From a virus, in IMG/VR virus record IMGVR_UViG_3300021963_000283, positions 1 to 39,461 of that record: a stretch of 39,461 bases of DNA, one strand, 5' to 3'. Under the pieces are notes generated by a model. That model ran no database searches. It saw nothing but the letters and a program-made list of their open reading frames with translations, and was not told where the DNA came from. Position 1 is the stretch's first letter, and the number at the start of each line of letters is the position of its first letter. A program made the translations under genes and the position numbers. This document shows, piece after piece, positions 18,301 through 25,384 of this stretch.

Positions 18301-18775
18301 ATCAATAGACTCATTCTCAATGGACGTATATGTTTTAAATAACACTGGAACGTTTACAGACCTTGCTAACAATGAAGCAAAGCAATTTGTGGTTGTTGGA
18401 AACTCTATTGTCTCTTCTGATTCATTTGAATATATAGACCCACTTTTAAGCGAATCAGATAAGCAAGAACAGATAGGATTTGATTCCACCTGGATTCAGA
18501 AGGAGTCGGAGGCAAGGGAGCTGGCCAAATGGATGACAGATCAGTGGTCAAAGCAGCAAAAGGTTATATCTATTCAGACTTTCTTAAATCCAACTATTCA
18601 AATTGGTGATGTTGTAGAGGTTTCATACCCAAGCAACGGACTTTATTCATCTGAAGATTCACCAATACCAGCTGGATTTACGGCTAATAAATTTGTTGTA
18701 TTATCAATAGATAGCACATATGATAAGGATTCTCCACCAACAACATCTATATCTTGTAGATCGATTTATACATAG
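15371..18775 (+). CDS. Tail hub / tail-associated protein with inserted lectin-like domain
   Basis: This 1134-residue tail-tip protein starts at the ATG overlapping the upstream stop (AAGAGG Shine-Dalgarno) rather than the in-frame ATG at 15338, which would overlap the previous gene. Residues ~290-480 (F-Y-L-D-S-Y-E-V-D-E-F-G, I-N-A-L-D-G-A-R-E-L, D-P-K-K-T-V-W-Q-H-I-Q-D-L) resemble the gp27/gpD-type hub fold. The C-terminal ~100 residues (I-Q-I-G-D-V-V-E-V-S-Y) complete it. Between them, ~710-895 read like a concanavalin-A-type jelly roll (G-L-A-F-S-L-S ... G-Y-Y-L-S-I ... V-G-L-I-S-L-Q-G). A carbohydrate-binding-like segment lies near ~170-265. The hub probably closes the tube and contacts the host envelope. 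Domain calls are by pattern. Confidence 0.65.
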   Translation: MISVSTNTSNALNKSVNVSMTNGCHIEYNMNDLISGASVTAPEGVITASLTAPASQGGYTYKPFEKLFPITSIIDPRRPKGAGVQYMILGDPSVATTLTSGAGSSKTYASTKEFTKRLYFSSTKTAYKYWVTPKASGTILTNCILTVSYPAIKTAAANKIVIKFETSHSKPTSWNVKLLSLSGAESVIYTGTTCPDSGVVNLYYNGTSWSATEPSTVAPGVDLSGLKLQINTIDTSGGYLGIIEISARLVKDVTEVLESFNIFQNSSDSITGLVPVGDVTANSLRLSLNSYDKSYENYDKVNPFNKAKLNLYKNITIRPFVFVESEKINLGTFYLDSYEVDEFGEVSINALDGARELQYIKPPDIVTKDMSSVAIIRRMLDSVGFTNYKFNLVENDSSIVSPFYWFTDPKKTVWQHIQDLCKDTQMIAVFDNNDILQFYPRGYIFDKTKSPNLSFRYNNTTDGKLANISSIAIENVPSVKAIKVMYSPQITSNYDGDSDNLYTSPVVILGAAALVADLPAVATPETDAPLGVLKLSPVQISGQAKQLYSYTGYLVLGKEIIEYDAIQYVYEPISGTPTVAYKWITSESDVQANQGLSKPGTFKATGKYRIKKRNAFDVVPSTDTASLTHSSDTSSLQNLWDGKEWDSVAGTFVDNSSVFTLKDVIVKDENGKDLANPNNLFTNIPKSMMTIFAPTVQTKPNATDSTLTDYIQNTKYSIATTTAKYSKSDGSVSDNFVIGTSMYFPLIKSPTTGRATGEQRTIAGLAFSLSSDNKSGYYLSIATSQNTNADKGFREINLYKIVNGKPVKMSDSQKETDGTIITGLSGGRLYRADIRANYSIPTGGTNKVLTLRIAINNKTFVVVDENPITITQKVGLISLQGVAAFDYIYTSAVDIKEFTADKQFDPYKGFLGGESAITKTFGDFIFNQKTQTTNSAWIQEFGPVARELRRIQTRYTTPGFPLYPQLVNNSDVTIAGASIDSFSMDVYVLNNTGTFTDLANNEAKQFVVVGNSIVSSDSFEYIDPLLSESDKQEQIGFDSTWIQKESEARELAKWMTDQWSKQQKVISIQTFLNPTIQIGDVVEVSYPSNGLYSSEDSPIPAGFTANKFVVLSIDSTYDKDSPPTTSISCRSIYT

Positions 18776-18779
18776 GAAA

Positions 18780-18788
18780 TGGTAAAAT
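18780..18788 (+). promoter_or_regulatory. Extended -10 promoter for a leaderless gene
   Basis: The extended -10 TGGTAAAAT (TAAAAT 18783-18788) lies exactly six bases before the ATG at 18795, so transcription should begin at or next to the start codon. No good -35 is visible at 16-18 bases. The nearest Shine-Dalgarno-like AGGAA is too far upstream (~16 bases) to serve well. Confidence 0.5.
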
Positions 18789-18794
18789 GTAAAT

Positions 18795-19160
18795 ATGAGT
18801 AACGTACAGAAACCAGCATCGGCAACAGCAAAAGTAAAAAAGCTATTGCTATTTCCAGGCGACCCATTAATTAAAACATTAAAGCCAGATTATTATGTAA
18901 TTGTAGATCCTTCAACGCTTGATGTAATTTTTGATTCAGGAATCAATCCAGATGAGAACCCAGAAGATGATAGCCCAGATAAAAGTGACGATTCTGATGG
19001 ATATGTTAATTCATTAAAAGCTCCGATGCTATCGGATATAAGTTTAGTAAGTAAAAAAATGATTACAGATAAAAATAAAAATCAATATATTGAATTTGTT
19101 TTTAATGTTAAAAATAGCGCTGGAGAAACAGTGATAGGGGTAGAGGCATATGGACAGTAA
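18795..19160 (+). CDS. Small acidic tail-region protein
   Basis: This is a 121-residue protein. It has a short strand-rich N-terminal part (L-L-L-F-P-G-D-P-L-I, then Y-Y-V-I-V-D-P-S-T-L-D-V-I-F-D) and a very acidic linker (P-D-E-N-P-E-D-D-S-P-D-K-S-D-D-S-D). A C-terminal beta part follows (Y-I-E-F-V-F-N-V-K-N-S-A-G-E-T-V). I do not recognise the family. It lies between tail hub and fibre genes and overlaps the next gene by 11 bases, so a baseplate or fibre-linking role is likely. The start seems leaderless. Confidence 0.65.
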   Translation: MSNVQKPASATAKVKKLLLFPGDPLIKTLKPDYYVIVDPSTLDVIFDSGINPDENPEDDSPDKSDDSDGYVNSLKAPMLSDISLVSKKMITDKNKNQYIEFVFNVKNSAGETVIGVEAYGQ

Positions 19161-20106
19161 TATTAATGTTTTTGGCGAGTATATATTTTATGAAGACAAT
19201 AAAGAAATATACAGAAGTAAAAATCTTTTAACAAAATTTGGTAAAAGATACTTAACGCAGTATCTTGCTGGACAGTCTAATTCATCATTAAAAGATATAG
19301 CGATAGGAATTAGCCCTGTTGCTGCAACGGTTAATGACACGCAACTAGGTTTTGAGTTTTATAAATCCCCAGTAACAATGAACAGTATTGATATTCAAAC
19401 AGACTCTACAACTGGAGTAAGTACGTATGGAGTAATTCATAAAACAACATTGCCTGTAGATGTGACTGGAATAATTAATGAAGTTGGATTATTCCCAAGC
19501 GTGTCTTTATCAAGCACTGACTACGCAAGCAACTCTATTTCTACTTTTGAAGACAACCAAAGCTGGACAGATTCTACGGGAGATTTTGCTACTGTGGTAA
19601 CAACCCCACTTCCAAAAATTGGAACATACTATCTTTCAATCGGCTCAACGACATCCTCTTCTAAAGAGTTTTTTTATAACTTTAACTTAGACATTTCTGG
19701 GTATAGCGCTTTGGATAGTTTAACATTAGCATATCGACAAACAGATTTAAACCTAGACTATGTATTTGTTAGAACATACGATTCTAATAATAATTATTAC
19801 GAAATAAGATATCCTGGAGACTTATCAGTTGGAGACAAGATTAAGTCTTTGACTTTAAATAGTCTTTATAGCAGTGGATATGGATCAGGCTCTCCAGATC
19901 AAACATCTATTGTTAAAATTTCAGTAGGAGTAAAGGCAAAGTCAACAGGAGCAACATCGGTTTTATTTGATGGCTTAAGAATTAATGATGAAGATTCATT
20001 TAGGACAGATTATGGAATGATTAGCAGATCAGTTCTTGCAAATCCAATTACAAAATCTTTAGGAAAGCAAATGATTATAGAGTATAGAATTGGGTTGAAT
20101 TTTTAA
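19150..20106 (+). CDS. Minor tail protein with jelly-roll-like domain
   Basis: This 318-residue protein begins after an AGAGG Shine-Dalgarno inside the preceding gene. The N-terminal ~120 residues (L-L-T-K-F-G-K-R-Y-L-T-Q-Y-L-A-G, then I-A-I-G-I-S-P, then I-I-N-E-V-G-L-F) match the common pattern of phage tail-tip/fibre attachment proteins. Residues ~130-285 form a beta-sandwich-like region (W-T-D-S-T-G-D-F, I-G-T-Y-Y-L-S-I) of the sort that binds carbohydrate. A short C-terminal tail returns to the attachment pattern. It probably belongs to the adsorption apparatus. Confidence 0.6.
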   Translation: MDSNINVFGEYIFYEDNKEIYRSKNLLTKFGKRYLTQYLAGQSNSSLKDIAIGISPVAATVNDTQLGFEFYKSPVTMNSIDIQTDSTTGVSTYGVIHKTTLPVDVTGIINEVGLFPSVSLSSTDYASNSISTFEDNQSWTDSTGDFATVVTTPLPKIGTYYLSIGSTTSSSKEFFYNFNLDISGYSALDSLTLAYRQTDLNLDYVFVRTYDSNNNYYEIRYPGDLSVGDKIKSLTLNSLYSSGYGSGSPDQTSIVKISVGVKAKSTGATSVLFDGLRINDEDSFRTDYGMISRSVLANPITKSLGKQMIIEYRIGLNF

Positions 20107-22923
20107 ATGGTAAGAAGATATGATGATTCGGGTGGAATTCCAGCAGATTTAGAAAAGAATCTAGATGCTGCCGCAGCCTCTGCTGCTGCAGTAAGCAAAT
20201 CTTCATATACAAAAAAAATACAATTGCCACTTGTAGACAATAAAAAATATAAATTTTATTTTACTTATTTACATCAAGATCCTGATACAAAAGAAGTTAA
20301 AGAGAGTGACAGATCCCCTGTATGGACAGAGTCTTTTACTATACCAAATTTAACAAAGCCAGTAAAAAATTTAATTCTAACACCAGGATCTCAGTCCTAT
20401 GGAGTTAAATTCGATTTAGATTCTGAAAGTATACAAGAAGATATTGTTATATTTGAAAGCTTCACAAGTAATTTTGCTACACAAAATATTGTTTACGTTG
20501 GAAACTCAACAAATGTTACAATCTTAACTACTGGAGCCACAGCATTTACTCCAAGATGGGTTAAGGTTAGAAGCAGAGATAAGTGGAACGATCAAAACAT
20601 ATCAGATGCAACTGCAGGTCCAGTAACACCATTTAGTGCAGATGTTGATACAACATATACAGTTGAAAATCCAACCAGCTCATCTGCAACTGCATCAATT
20701 GATCCAAAAGACTTAAGTGGATTTAGTCTTGTTTCAACCATAAACTGGGTACAGTCTACAAATATTAAAACAGCAGGATATGCAATAAGATGGTCAACAG
20801 ACAATCCATCAATAGTAACAGACCCTTTGTGGGAATACGCATCCGTAAGCGGAATCACAACAACTTCTTTTACTGTAACGGGCTTAATACCAAATACAAC
20901 ATATTATTATCAGGTTGCATCAACAACACCTTATGATGTCGTAAGTTGGACAGGGTCTGCAAGTGGAACATTTATTGCTTCAGATGCAGATGGAACGGCA
21001 GCTGGCGCTCTGGCAAGACTTAAATCTTTTATAGCAATAGGTGGAGCGTCACAAGACTTATTTAAAATAGGAACAGGTATTACGCAGGGAATTAATTTAA
21101 GTACAGATCCAATTGTAAGTCCAACACTAACTTCAGGAACCTACCATGGAATTATATTAAATAAATCAACAACAAATGTTGGAAATAACTTTTGGCTTAC
21201 TACTGGACAGTTCAGGGTAGGTAATCCAACAGAGTTTATGTACTGGAACGGAACAAACCTATACCTAACTGGAAATGTTAATGCAACAGGTGGTAAATTT
21301 ACAGGTAACGTTCAGCTTGCAATTCCAGCAGGTGCAACCACAAGCGGTACTTTATATGCTGGGGCAAACCCAACATCAGGAGCAAGAGTAAGACTAAGCA
21401 GCGAAGGAATATTTGCTTATAATTCTACAAGTACAAATAATACAACTGGTCTAACATTTTCTTTGCAGCAATCAAATGGACAAATAGATGCAAGGGAAGG
21501 AACAGTCGGAGGATGGACTTTAGCAACAACTGGGCTATCTTCATCTAATACAAAAATTGAAAGTAGCGGCAACATAGTAATTGGAGACACTACTGGAACA
21601 TTAGGATCTATTGTTCGGCTGAGTGCAACAGATCCATTTAGAATTTGGGTAGGATCCCAATCATCTTCTAATGCTCCATTTAAAGTTTCTTCAGCTGGAA
21701 TATTAACAGCAACAGGTGCCACAATAACTGGAAATGTTCAGATAACTTCAGGAAGCACATATGATTCAATTGTTGCCGCACAGCAAGCTGCCTCTTCAGC
21801 AAGCTCAGCAGCATCTACTGCAAATACTAATGCAACAAATGCTTTGACTACCGCTAATGGAAAAAATTCTATCTTTAGATCAGCTTCTACTCCTTCAGCA
21901 CTAAAAGCTGGAGATATTTGGATTAACTGGAACGATGAAAATAAATTATATGTTGCAGAGGCGGCTGGAACGGGAAATTGGGTTTTATCAAGAGATGCAT
22001 CAATATCATCTGCGGTAACAAGAGCAGATCAAGCATATGCAAAAGCTGAAACTGCTGTTGCAACCGCAAACGCTGCATACCCAGCTTCTAATTTTAGCAA
22101 ATCAGCAATCCTTCAAGCAATTAACGCATCTACAAATGGAGCTACATTAAATGGAGGAGTTCTTGAAACTGGTACAGTACTTGCAGACAACGTTGTTTCT
22201 ACATATGTTTACGCTGGCTATATATCAGCAGATAAAATCAATGCTGGAATTTTACAAGGAATTGAAGCAAGAATAACTACTGGAAAAATTGGTGGATTTA
22301 CATTAGGAGGTGCTATTGGTGATCTTACTGCATCTACAAATCCAGATACTGGTGTCTACCCAAGAATTAAATTTGGAAATAAAATTTTATTAGGATGGGA
22401 TGACGCAACTGATAATAACTATACGTTCAGAATTGGAAATCCTTACACTACAGTAACACGCAGATTTGCTGTTAACACAATTACAAACGTTAATAGAATT
22501 AAGGTTGATACAGATGACGCTGACTATGCTGCAGAGATAAGAAATATTGTTAGAGCCGTAGGGTTTAGGCACATGGGAAGCGGATTCGTAGCAGATTCTT
22601 CAAGAAGATTTAAAGAGAATATTGTTGAGATGCCCAAGACTTTTTATGAAAGAATTTTAAATGTTCCCATAAACTTCTTTACATATAAAAACGATGTTCA
22701 AGATATACCAGAAGCTATGTGGGGTACACACAATTTTGGTCCAATCGTAGAAGATATGGAAGAGGCTGGACTTGGTTTATTTGTGGAAAGAAATCTTGAT
22801 GGACTACCCTCCGCATTTAGAAATGAACAAAAGTATTCTTTGTTATTAATACCAATAGTCAGAGATATGAAATTAAAAATAGAAGAACTAGAGTCAAAGA
22901 TATTAGAACTGGAGAGCAGATAG
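20107..22923 (+). CDS. Tail fibre with fibronectin-III domains and C-terminal S74 chaperone
   Basis: This 938-residue fibre has two fibronectin-III-like parts (~35-180 and ~198-295, the latter with T-V-T-G-L-I-P-N-T-T-Y-Y-Y-Q-V). Repetitive beta modules (~340-550) follow, then an Ala/Ser/Thr heptad region (~555-585) and another (~640-660). Residues ~825-938 match the S74 intramolecular chaperone: S831-S-R-R-F-K836-E-N-I, ending in a coiled coil (M-K-L-K-I-E-E-L-E-S-K-I). In that family a Ser/Lys pair cleaves the chaperone off after trimer folding, and S831/K836 occupy those places. The mature fibre is probably trimeric and binds the receptor. The ATG follows the upstream TAA directly with no clear Shine-Dalgarno. 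Confidence 0.85.
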   Translation: MVRRYDDSGGIPADLEKNLDAAAASAAAVSKSSYTKKIQLPLVDNKKYKFYFTYLHQDPDTKEVKESDRSPVWTESFTIPNLTKPVKNLILTPGSQSYGVKFDLDSESIQEDIVIFESFTSNFATQNIVYVGNSTNVTILTTGATAFTPRWVKVRSRDKWNDQNISDATAGPVTPFSADVDTTYTVENPTSSSATASIDPKDLSGFSLVSTINWVQSTNIKTAGYAIRWSTDNPSIVTDPLWEYASVSGITTTSFTVTGLIPNTTYYYQVASTTPYDVVSWTGSASGTFIASDADGTAAGALARLKSFIAIGGASQDLFKIGTGITQGINLSTDPIVSPTLTSGTYHGIILNKSTTNVGNNFWLTTGQFRVGNPTEFMYWNGTNLYLTGNVNATGGKFTGNVQLAIPAGATTSGTLYAGANPTSGARVRLSSEGIFAYNSTSTNNTTGLTFSLQQSNGQIDAREGTVGGWTLATTGLSSSNTKIESSGNIVIGDTTGTLGSIVRLSATDPFRIWVGSQSSSNAPFKVSSAGILTATGATITGNVQITSGSTYDSIVAAQQAASSASSAASTANTNATNALTTANGKNSIFRSASTPSALKAGDIWINWNDENKLYVAEAAGTGNWVLSRDASISSAVTRADQAYAKAETAVATANAAYPASNFSKSAILQAINASTNGATLNGGVLETGTVLADNVVSTYVYAGYISADKINAGILQGIEARITTGKIGGFTLGGAIGDLTASTNPDTGVYPRIKFGNKILLGWDDATDNNYTFRIGNPYTTVTRRFAVNTITNVNRIKVDTDDADYAAEIRNIVRAVGFRHMGSGFVADSSRRFKENIVEMPKTFYERILNVPINFFTYKNDVQDIPEAMWGTHNFGPIVEDMEEAGLGLFVERNLDGLPSAFRNEQKYSLLLIPIVRDMKLKIEELESKILELESR

Positions 22924-23126
22924 TGTTTAAATTTTGGTGTTCAATTTGTATAGACGACAAAGATCTTTATGCAGACTCCATAGACGACAACTGGGCGCAT
23001 GCCGTATGTCCAGATTGCGGCTCTGCGTTAAAAGAAGAATTTTCAAGGCACAAGGGTATAACTGACGAAGAAATGACAACAGAGTCATATAGACAACGTC
23101 ACGGGCTAGACAACAATACGCCATAA
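22923..23126 (+). CDS. Zinc-ribbon microprotein
   Basis: This 67-residue protein starts with GTG overlapping the fibre stop (TAGTG), with GGAGAG upstream. Two cysteine pairs, C-S-I-C (6-9) and C-P-D-C (29-32), define a treble-clef or zinc-ribbon site. The C-terminal half is charged and probably disordered. Function is unknown. The same kind of small zinc protein recurs across the window. Confidence 0.7.
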   Translation: MFKFWCSICIDDKDLYADSIDDNWAHAVCPDCGSALKEEFSRHKGITDEEMTTESYRQRHGLDNNTP

Positions 23127-23135
23127 TGGTATACT
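23107..23135 (+). promoter_or_regulatory. Sigma70-type promoter
   Basis: TAGACA (23107-23112), a 17-base spacer and extended -10 TGGTATACT (TATACT 23130-23135) lie over the end of the zinc-ribbon gene. A Shine-Dalgarno AAGGAG sits just before the ATG at 23158. The TATACTGTA around the -10 recurs at 33135. Confidence 0.72.
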
Positions 23136-23157
23136 GTAAATCTATCAAGGAGATATA

Positions 23158-23316
23158 ATGGAAAAAGCAGAATTAATTATAACTGCGCTGCAACAGCGTA
23201 TAGGAGAGATTGTCTCACAATATGAGACTCAGATTGCTATTCTTCGTGCAGAAATTACACAGATGGCAGATCAAATAAATTCACAGGAAGTTCCAGCGGA
23301 ACAAAACAAGGAGTAA
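23158..23316 (+). CDS. Small coiled-coil protein
   Basis: This 52-residue protein is preceded by AAGGAG and its own promoter. It is almost entirely helical with heptad spacing (E-L-I-I-T-A-L-Q-Q-R-I-G-E-I-V, then I-A-I-L-R-A-E-I-T-Q-M-A-D-Q-I), so it probably forms a parallel coiled coil. It ends in AAGGAG-TAA, which serves as Shine-Dalgarno for the next gene four bases on. Function is unknown. Its place beside a tail appendage gene suggests a fibre-associated or assembly role. Confidence 0.7.
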   Translation: MEKAELIITALQQRIGEIVSQYETQIAILRAEITQMADQINSQEVPAEQNKE

Positions 23317-23319
23317 ATA

Positions 23320-23766
23320 ATGGCTACGCTAAAATCAACTAATATTAATTCTGGAGACCCAGTAACAGCAGATGTTATTAATAATATTATATTAGATCTA
23401 AATGAATTAAATAAATCTACAGCAGCATCATTTTCCCTCACACTCGGAAGTACTGGTGCAGGAACTGGTAACGGAAATACAACTGTTTCTCAAAAGGTAT
23501 ATAGCACAACAGTTTCTAATGTTTCTGTAGATCCTAGCAAAAAGCCTTCAGGTAAAGGTTCATGGACATTTCCCGCTAAAGCTTTTACGCAAGCCCCTAA
23601 ATGTTGGATTCAGGTTAACACTAATGGGGTAAGCCTAACTGAAGCTCAGTTAAGAGTTCATCCAGTTATTACATCTATCAGCACAACAAAAATGACATTT
23701 GAAGTTAGAAGTGGAAATGGCGCTGCTTCAGCAAAAATGAATTTTGATATTTTTGCAGTAGAGTAA
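23320..23766 (+). CDS. Putative tail appendage protein with C-terminal beta domain
   Basis: This is a 148-residue protein. The N-terminal ~35 residues (S-G-D-P-V-T-A-D-V-I-N-N-I-I-L-D-L-N-E-L-N) are the helical attachment segment often seen in short phage fibre or adhesin proteins. A Gly/Thr linker follows, then a beta-sandwich-like domain ending M-N-F-D-I-F-A-V-E, reminiscent of H-type-lectin-like receptor-binding ends. It is the last structural gene before the regulatory junction at 23785. A strong AAGGAG Shine-Dalgarno sets the start. Receptor binding is inferred. Confidence 0.55.
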   Translation: MATLKSTNINSGDPVTADVINNIILDLNELNKSTAASFSLTLGSTGAGTGNGNTTVSQKVYSTTVSNVSVDPSKKPSGKGSWTFPAKAFTQAPKCWIQVNTNGVSLTEAQLRVHPVITSISTTKMTFEVRSGNGAASAKMNFDIFAVE

Positions 23767-23784
23767 AATAAATATAATATACTA

Positions 23785-23812
23785 TTGACAAGCTAAACCG
23801 ATATGTTACAAT
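23785..23812 (+). promoter_or_regulatory. Strong promoter at structural/replication junction
   Basis: A perfect -35 TTGACA (23785-23790), a 16-base spacer and extended -10 TGTTACAAT (TACAAT 23807-23812) give a predicted start near 23819. It is the best -35/extended -10 combination in the window. It is overlain by a dyad and followed by a hairpin. Confidence 0.8.
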
Positions 23813-23822
23813 TACTGTAACA
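23804..23822 (+). promoter_or_regulatory. Operator-like dyad over -10 and start site
   Basis: The perfect inverted repeat TGTTACA-N5-TGTAACA covers the whole -10 element and the predicted transcription start. Seven-base arms with five-base spacing suit a dimeric helix-turn-helix repressor, which would block RNA polymerase directly. No second copy was spotted by eye. Confidence 0.55.
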
Positions 23823-23824
23823 TC

Positions 23825-23849
23825 AAAGTCACGTATCCGTGACTTTTTT
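23825..23849 (+). terminator. Intrinsic terminator/attenuator hairpin
   Basis: AAAGTCACG (23825-23833) pairs perfectly with CGTGACTTT (23838-23846) around a TATC loop. The stem ends in a run of six Ts (23844-23849). It could end transcription coming from the tail genes. It also lies within ~30 bases of the start of the promoter just upstream, so it could attenuate that promoter. Confidence 0.75.
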
Positions 23850-23866
23850 ATATATTAAGGTAGACA

Positions 23867-24667
23867 ATGAGTAACGATTTAAAATGGATGATATCATCCG
23901 ACCAGCAGTTTCCGTATCAAGATGACAAGATGATTGCCCTGTGGTTTAAGGTGATGAAGTGGTTTAAGCCAGATGTCGTTGACTACCTTGGTGATACAGA
24001 TGATCAGGCATGCTATAGCAAGTACACGGAAGGCAGATCAGCAGAATTTTTAAATTTTCATAAAACAGACAGCAAAGATTTAATTGTACCAATGATGCGC
24101 CACGAGGCAAAAGGTGCTAGAGATTTTTATGCCAAGACAAGAGATATGCTTCCAGACGCTCAACTTTTTTCTGCATTAGGAAATCATGATGTTCGTATTT
24201 TTAATTATGTTGATGCAAAGCTTCCAGATTATATTAATGAAGTAACACCAGAAGCGCTATGGAGTTTAGATTCTTTAGGCTATGAGTATATTCATTATAA
24301 TGAATTGCCTAAGCGTCGATTTGGAGACATCCACGTACATCACGGACTTTCAATTGCGGCAACTGGATCTGTTCGTAAAGATATGGAAGATCTACAGGTA
24401 TCATTAATTAGAGGGCACTCACACAGAATTGCTTCGCATCTTGTTACTTATGAATTAAGAAACGGCGGAGAAGGAGAAACACTTCGAGGCTATGAACTCG
24501 GACACATGTGTGATGAAAAGGGCCCAGGAATGAAGTACATGCAGCACCACGACTGGCAAAAAGGATTTGCTATCGCACATATTGTCAATGATTATCCACA
24601 TATACAGATGATCCACGTAGCGCCTGATTATTCATGCGTTGTTGACGGGAAGCTGTTTACACTATAA
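23867..24667 (+). CDS. Calcineurin-like metallophosphoesterase
   Basis: This 266-residue protein has the metallophosphoesterase motifs in order: S-S-D12 (metal Asp), L-G-D43, G-N-H-D (105-108), H-H-G (158-160) and G-H-S-H-R (183-187). Two metal ions should be bound. The substrate cannot be read; phage members include nucleotide phosphatases, phosphodiesterases and DNA-end nucleases. It is the first gene after the promoter/operator/hairpin cassette, with AAGG upstream of ATG, so it probably heads the early region. It ends in a TAATG overlap with the next gene. Confidence 0.85.
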   Translation: MSNDLKWMISSDQQFPYQDDKMIALWFKVMKWFKPDVVDYLGDTDDQACYSKYTEGRSAEFLNFHKTDSKDLIVPMMRHEAKGARDFYAKTRDMLPDAQLFSALGNHDVRIFNYVDAKLPDYINEVTPEALWSLDSLGYEYIHYNELPKRRFGDIHVHHGLSIAATGSVRKDMEDLQVSLIRGHSHRIASHLVTYELRNGGEGETLRGYELGHMCDEKGPGMKYMQHHDWQKGFAIAHIVNDYPHIQMIHVAPDYSCVVDGKLFTL

Positions 24668-24852
24668 TGTGGTGCAGAAAATGCGGTGGTAGAGTTTTTG
24701 TAGATAGAGTTTTCTCACAAAAGCTTCATGTAGAGGTATTCTGTATTCTATGCGGAAAAAGAAGTATGATTAATAAAGAGACGAGTGCTTTCGGTAAATG
24801 GCTAGACAAAAAAGAAACAGCAAACTCAAAAAATTACGGTATTTCTTCTTAA
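24667..24852 (+). CDS. Zinc-ribbon microprotein
   Basis: This 61-residue protein begins in the overlap with the phosphoesterase stop. C-R-K-C (3-6) and C-I-L-C (26-29) form a zinc ribbon. The C-terminus is charged. It overlaps the next frame by 55 bases. The overlap contains an in-frame A-AAA-AAT heptamer at 24828-24834 that could allow a -1 shift into that frame. Function is unknown. Confidence 0.65.
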   Translation: MWCRKCGGRVFVDRVFSQKLHVEVFCILCGKRSMINKETSAFGKWLDKKETANSKNYGISS

Positions 24853-25280
24853 ACGATAAACTACATAAGGTTTTGAGGTCATCAAGGGCTAAAGATGAAT
24901 TAGTTGCTTGGTGCTATCCAGATCATAAAAGAGTTATGTACTCATACTCTCAGGTTGAAAAGCATATGGAAAATGCCTACAGCATGAAAGATGTTTCTTC
25001 TCTTTTAAATAAACACACAGTTACTCTTCATGATTATATTTTAGAGGGGAAAATTAAAGCCCCGTCAAAAATGTACCCTATAGGTGATCCAGAAAACAAA
25101 CATTGGTCTAAATATATGTTTAGTCAAAAAGATATTTTAAGCCTTCATGAGTTTATATTAGACTCAGGACATTCTAAAAACGTTCCATCAAGAGCAGAAT
25201 TATTGGGTCTTTTCAAACACAACATTATATTGTATACTAAGACAGACAGCGGATTTGTACCAGTGTGGAAGGCGGATTGA
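24798..25280 (+). CDS. Winged helix-turn-helix (MerR/excisionase-like) protein
   Basis: This is a 160-residue basic protein. Residues ~57-120 (Y-S-M-K-D-V-S-S-L-L-N-K-H-T-V-T-L-H-D-Y-I, G-K-I-K-A-P, then K-Y-M-F-S-Q-K-D-I-L-S-L) have the helix-turn-helix plus wing pattern of MerR/excisionase-type DNA-binding domains. A DNA-binding regulator of phage genes is likely. The ATG lies inside the preceding gene and has no convincing Shine-Dalgarno, so its translation may depend on coupling or a frameshift from that gene. Confidence 0.65.
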   Translation: MARQKRNSKLKKLRYFFLNDKLHKVLRSSRAKDELVAWCYPDHKRVMYSYSQVEKHMENAYSMKDVSSLLNKHTVTLHDYILEGKIKAPSKMYPIGDPENKHWSKYMFSQKDILSLHEFILDSGHSKNVPSRAELLGLFKHNIILYTKTDSGFVPVWKAD

Positions 25281-25384
25281 TGACAAGAACTATTACTTGC
25301 CCTACCTGCGGAAAGCAATGGGAGTTACGTTGGGGCATATTCGCCCATGATAGTTTATCTAGACATATGAAGGAGCACAAGTGA
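25280..25384 (+). CDS. 34-residue zinc-finger microprotein
   Basis: This tiny gene overlaps the previous stop (TGATG) and the next GTG. It encodes 34 residues: C-P-T-C-G-K near the N-terminus, then H-D-S-L-S-R-H-M-K-E-H. A Cys2 knuckle followed by helix histidines is a classical C2H2-like finger. Perfect fit into the gap between two genes supports it being real. It could bind DNA or another protein. Confidence 0.6.
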   Translation: MTRTITCPTCGKQWELRWGIFAHDSLSRHMKEHK

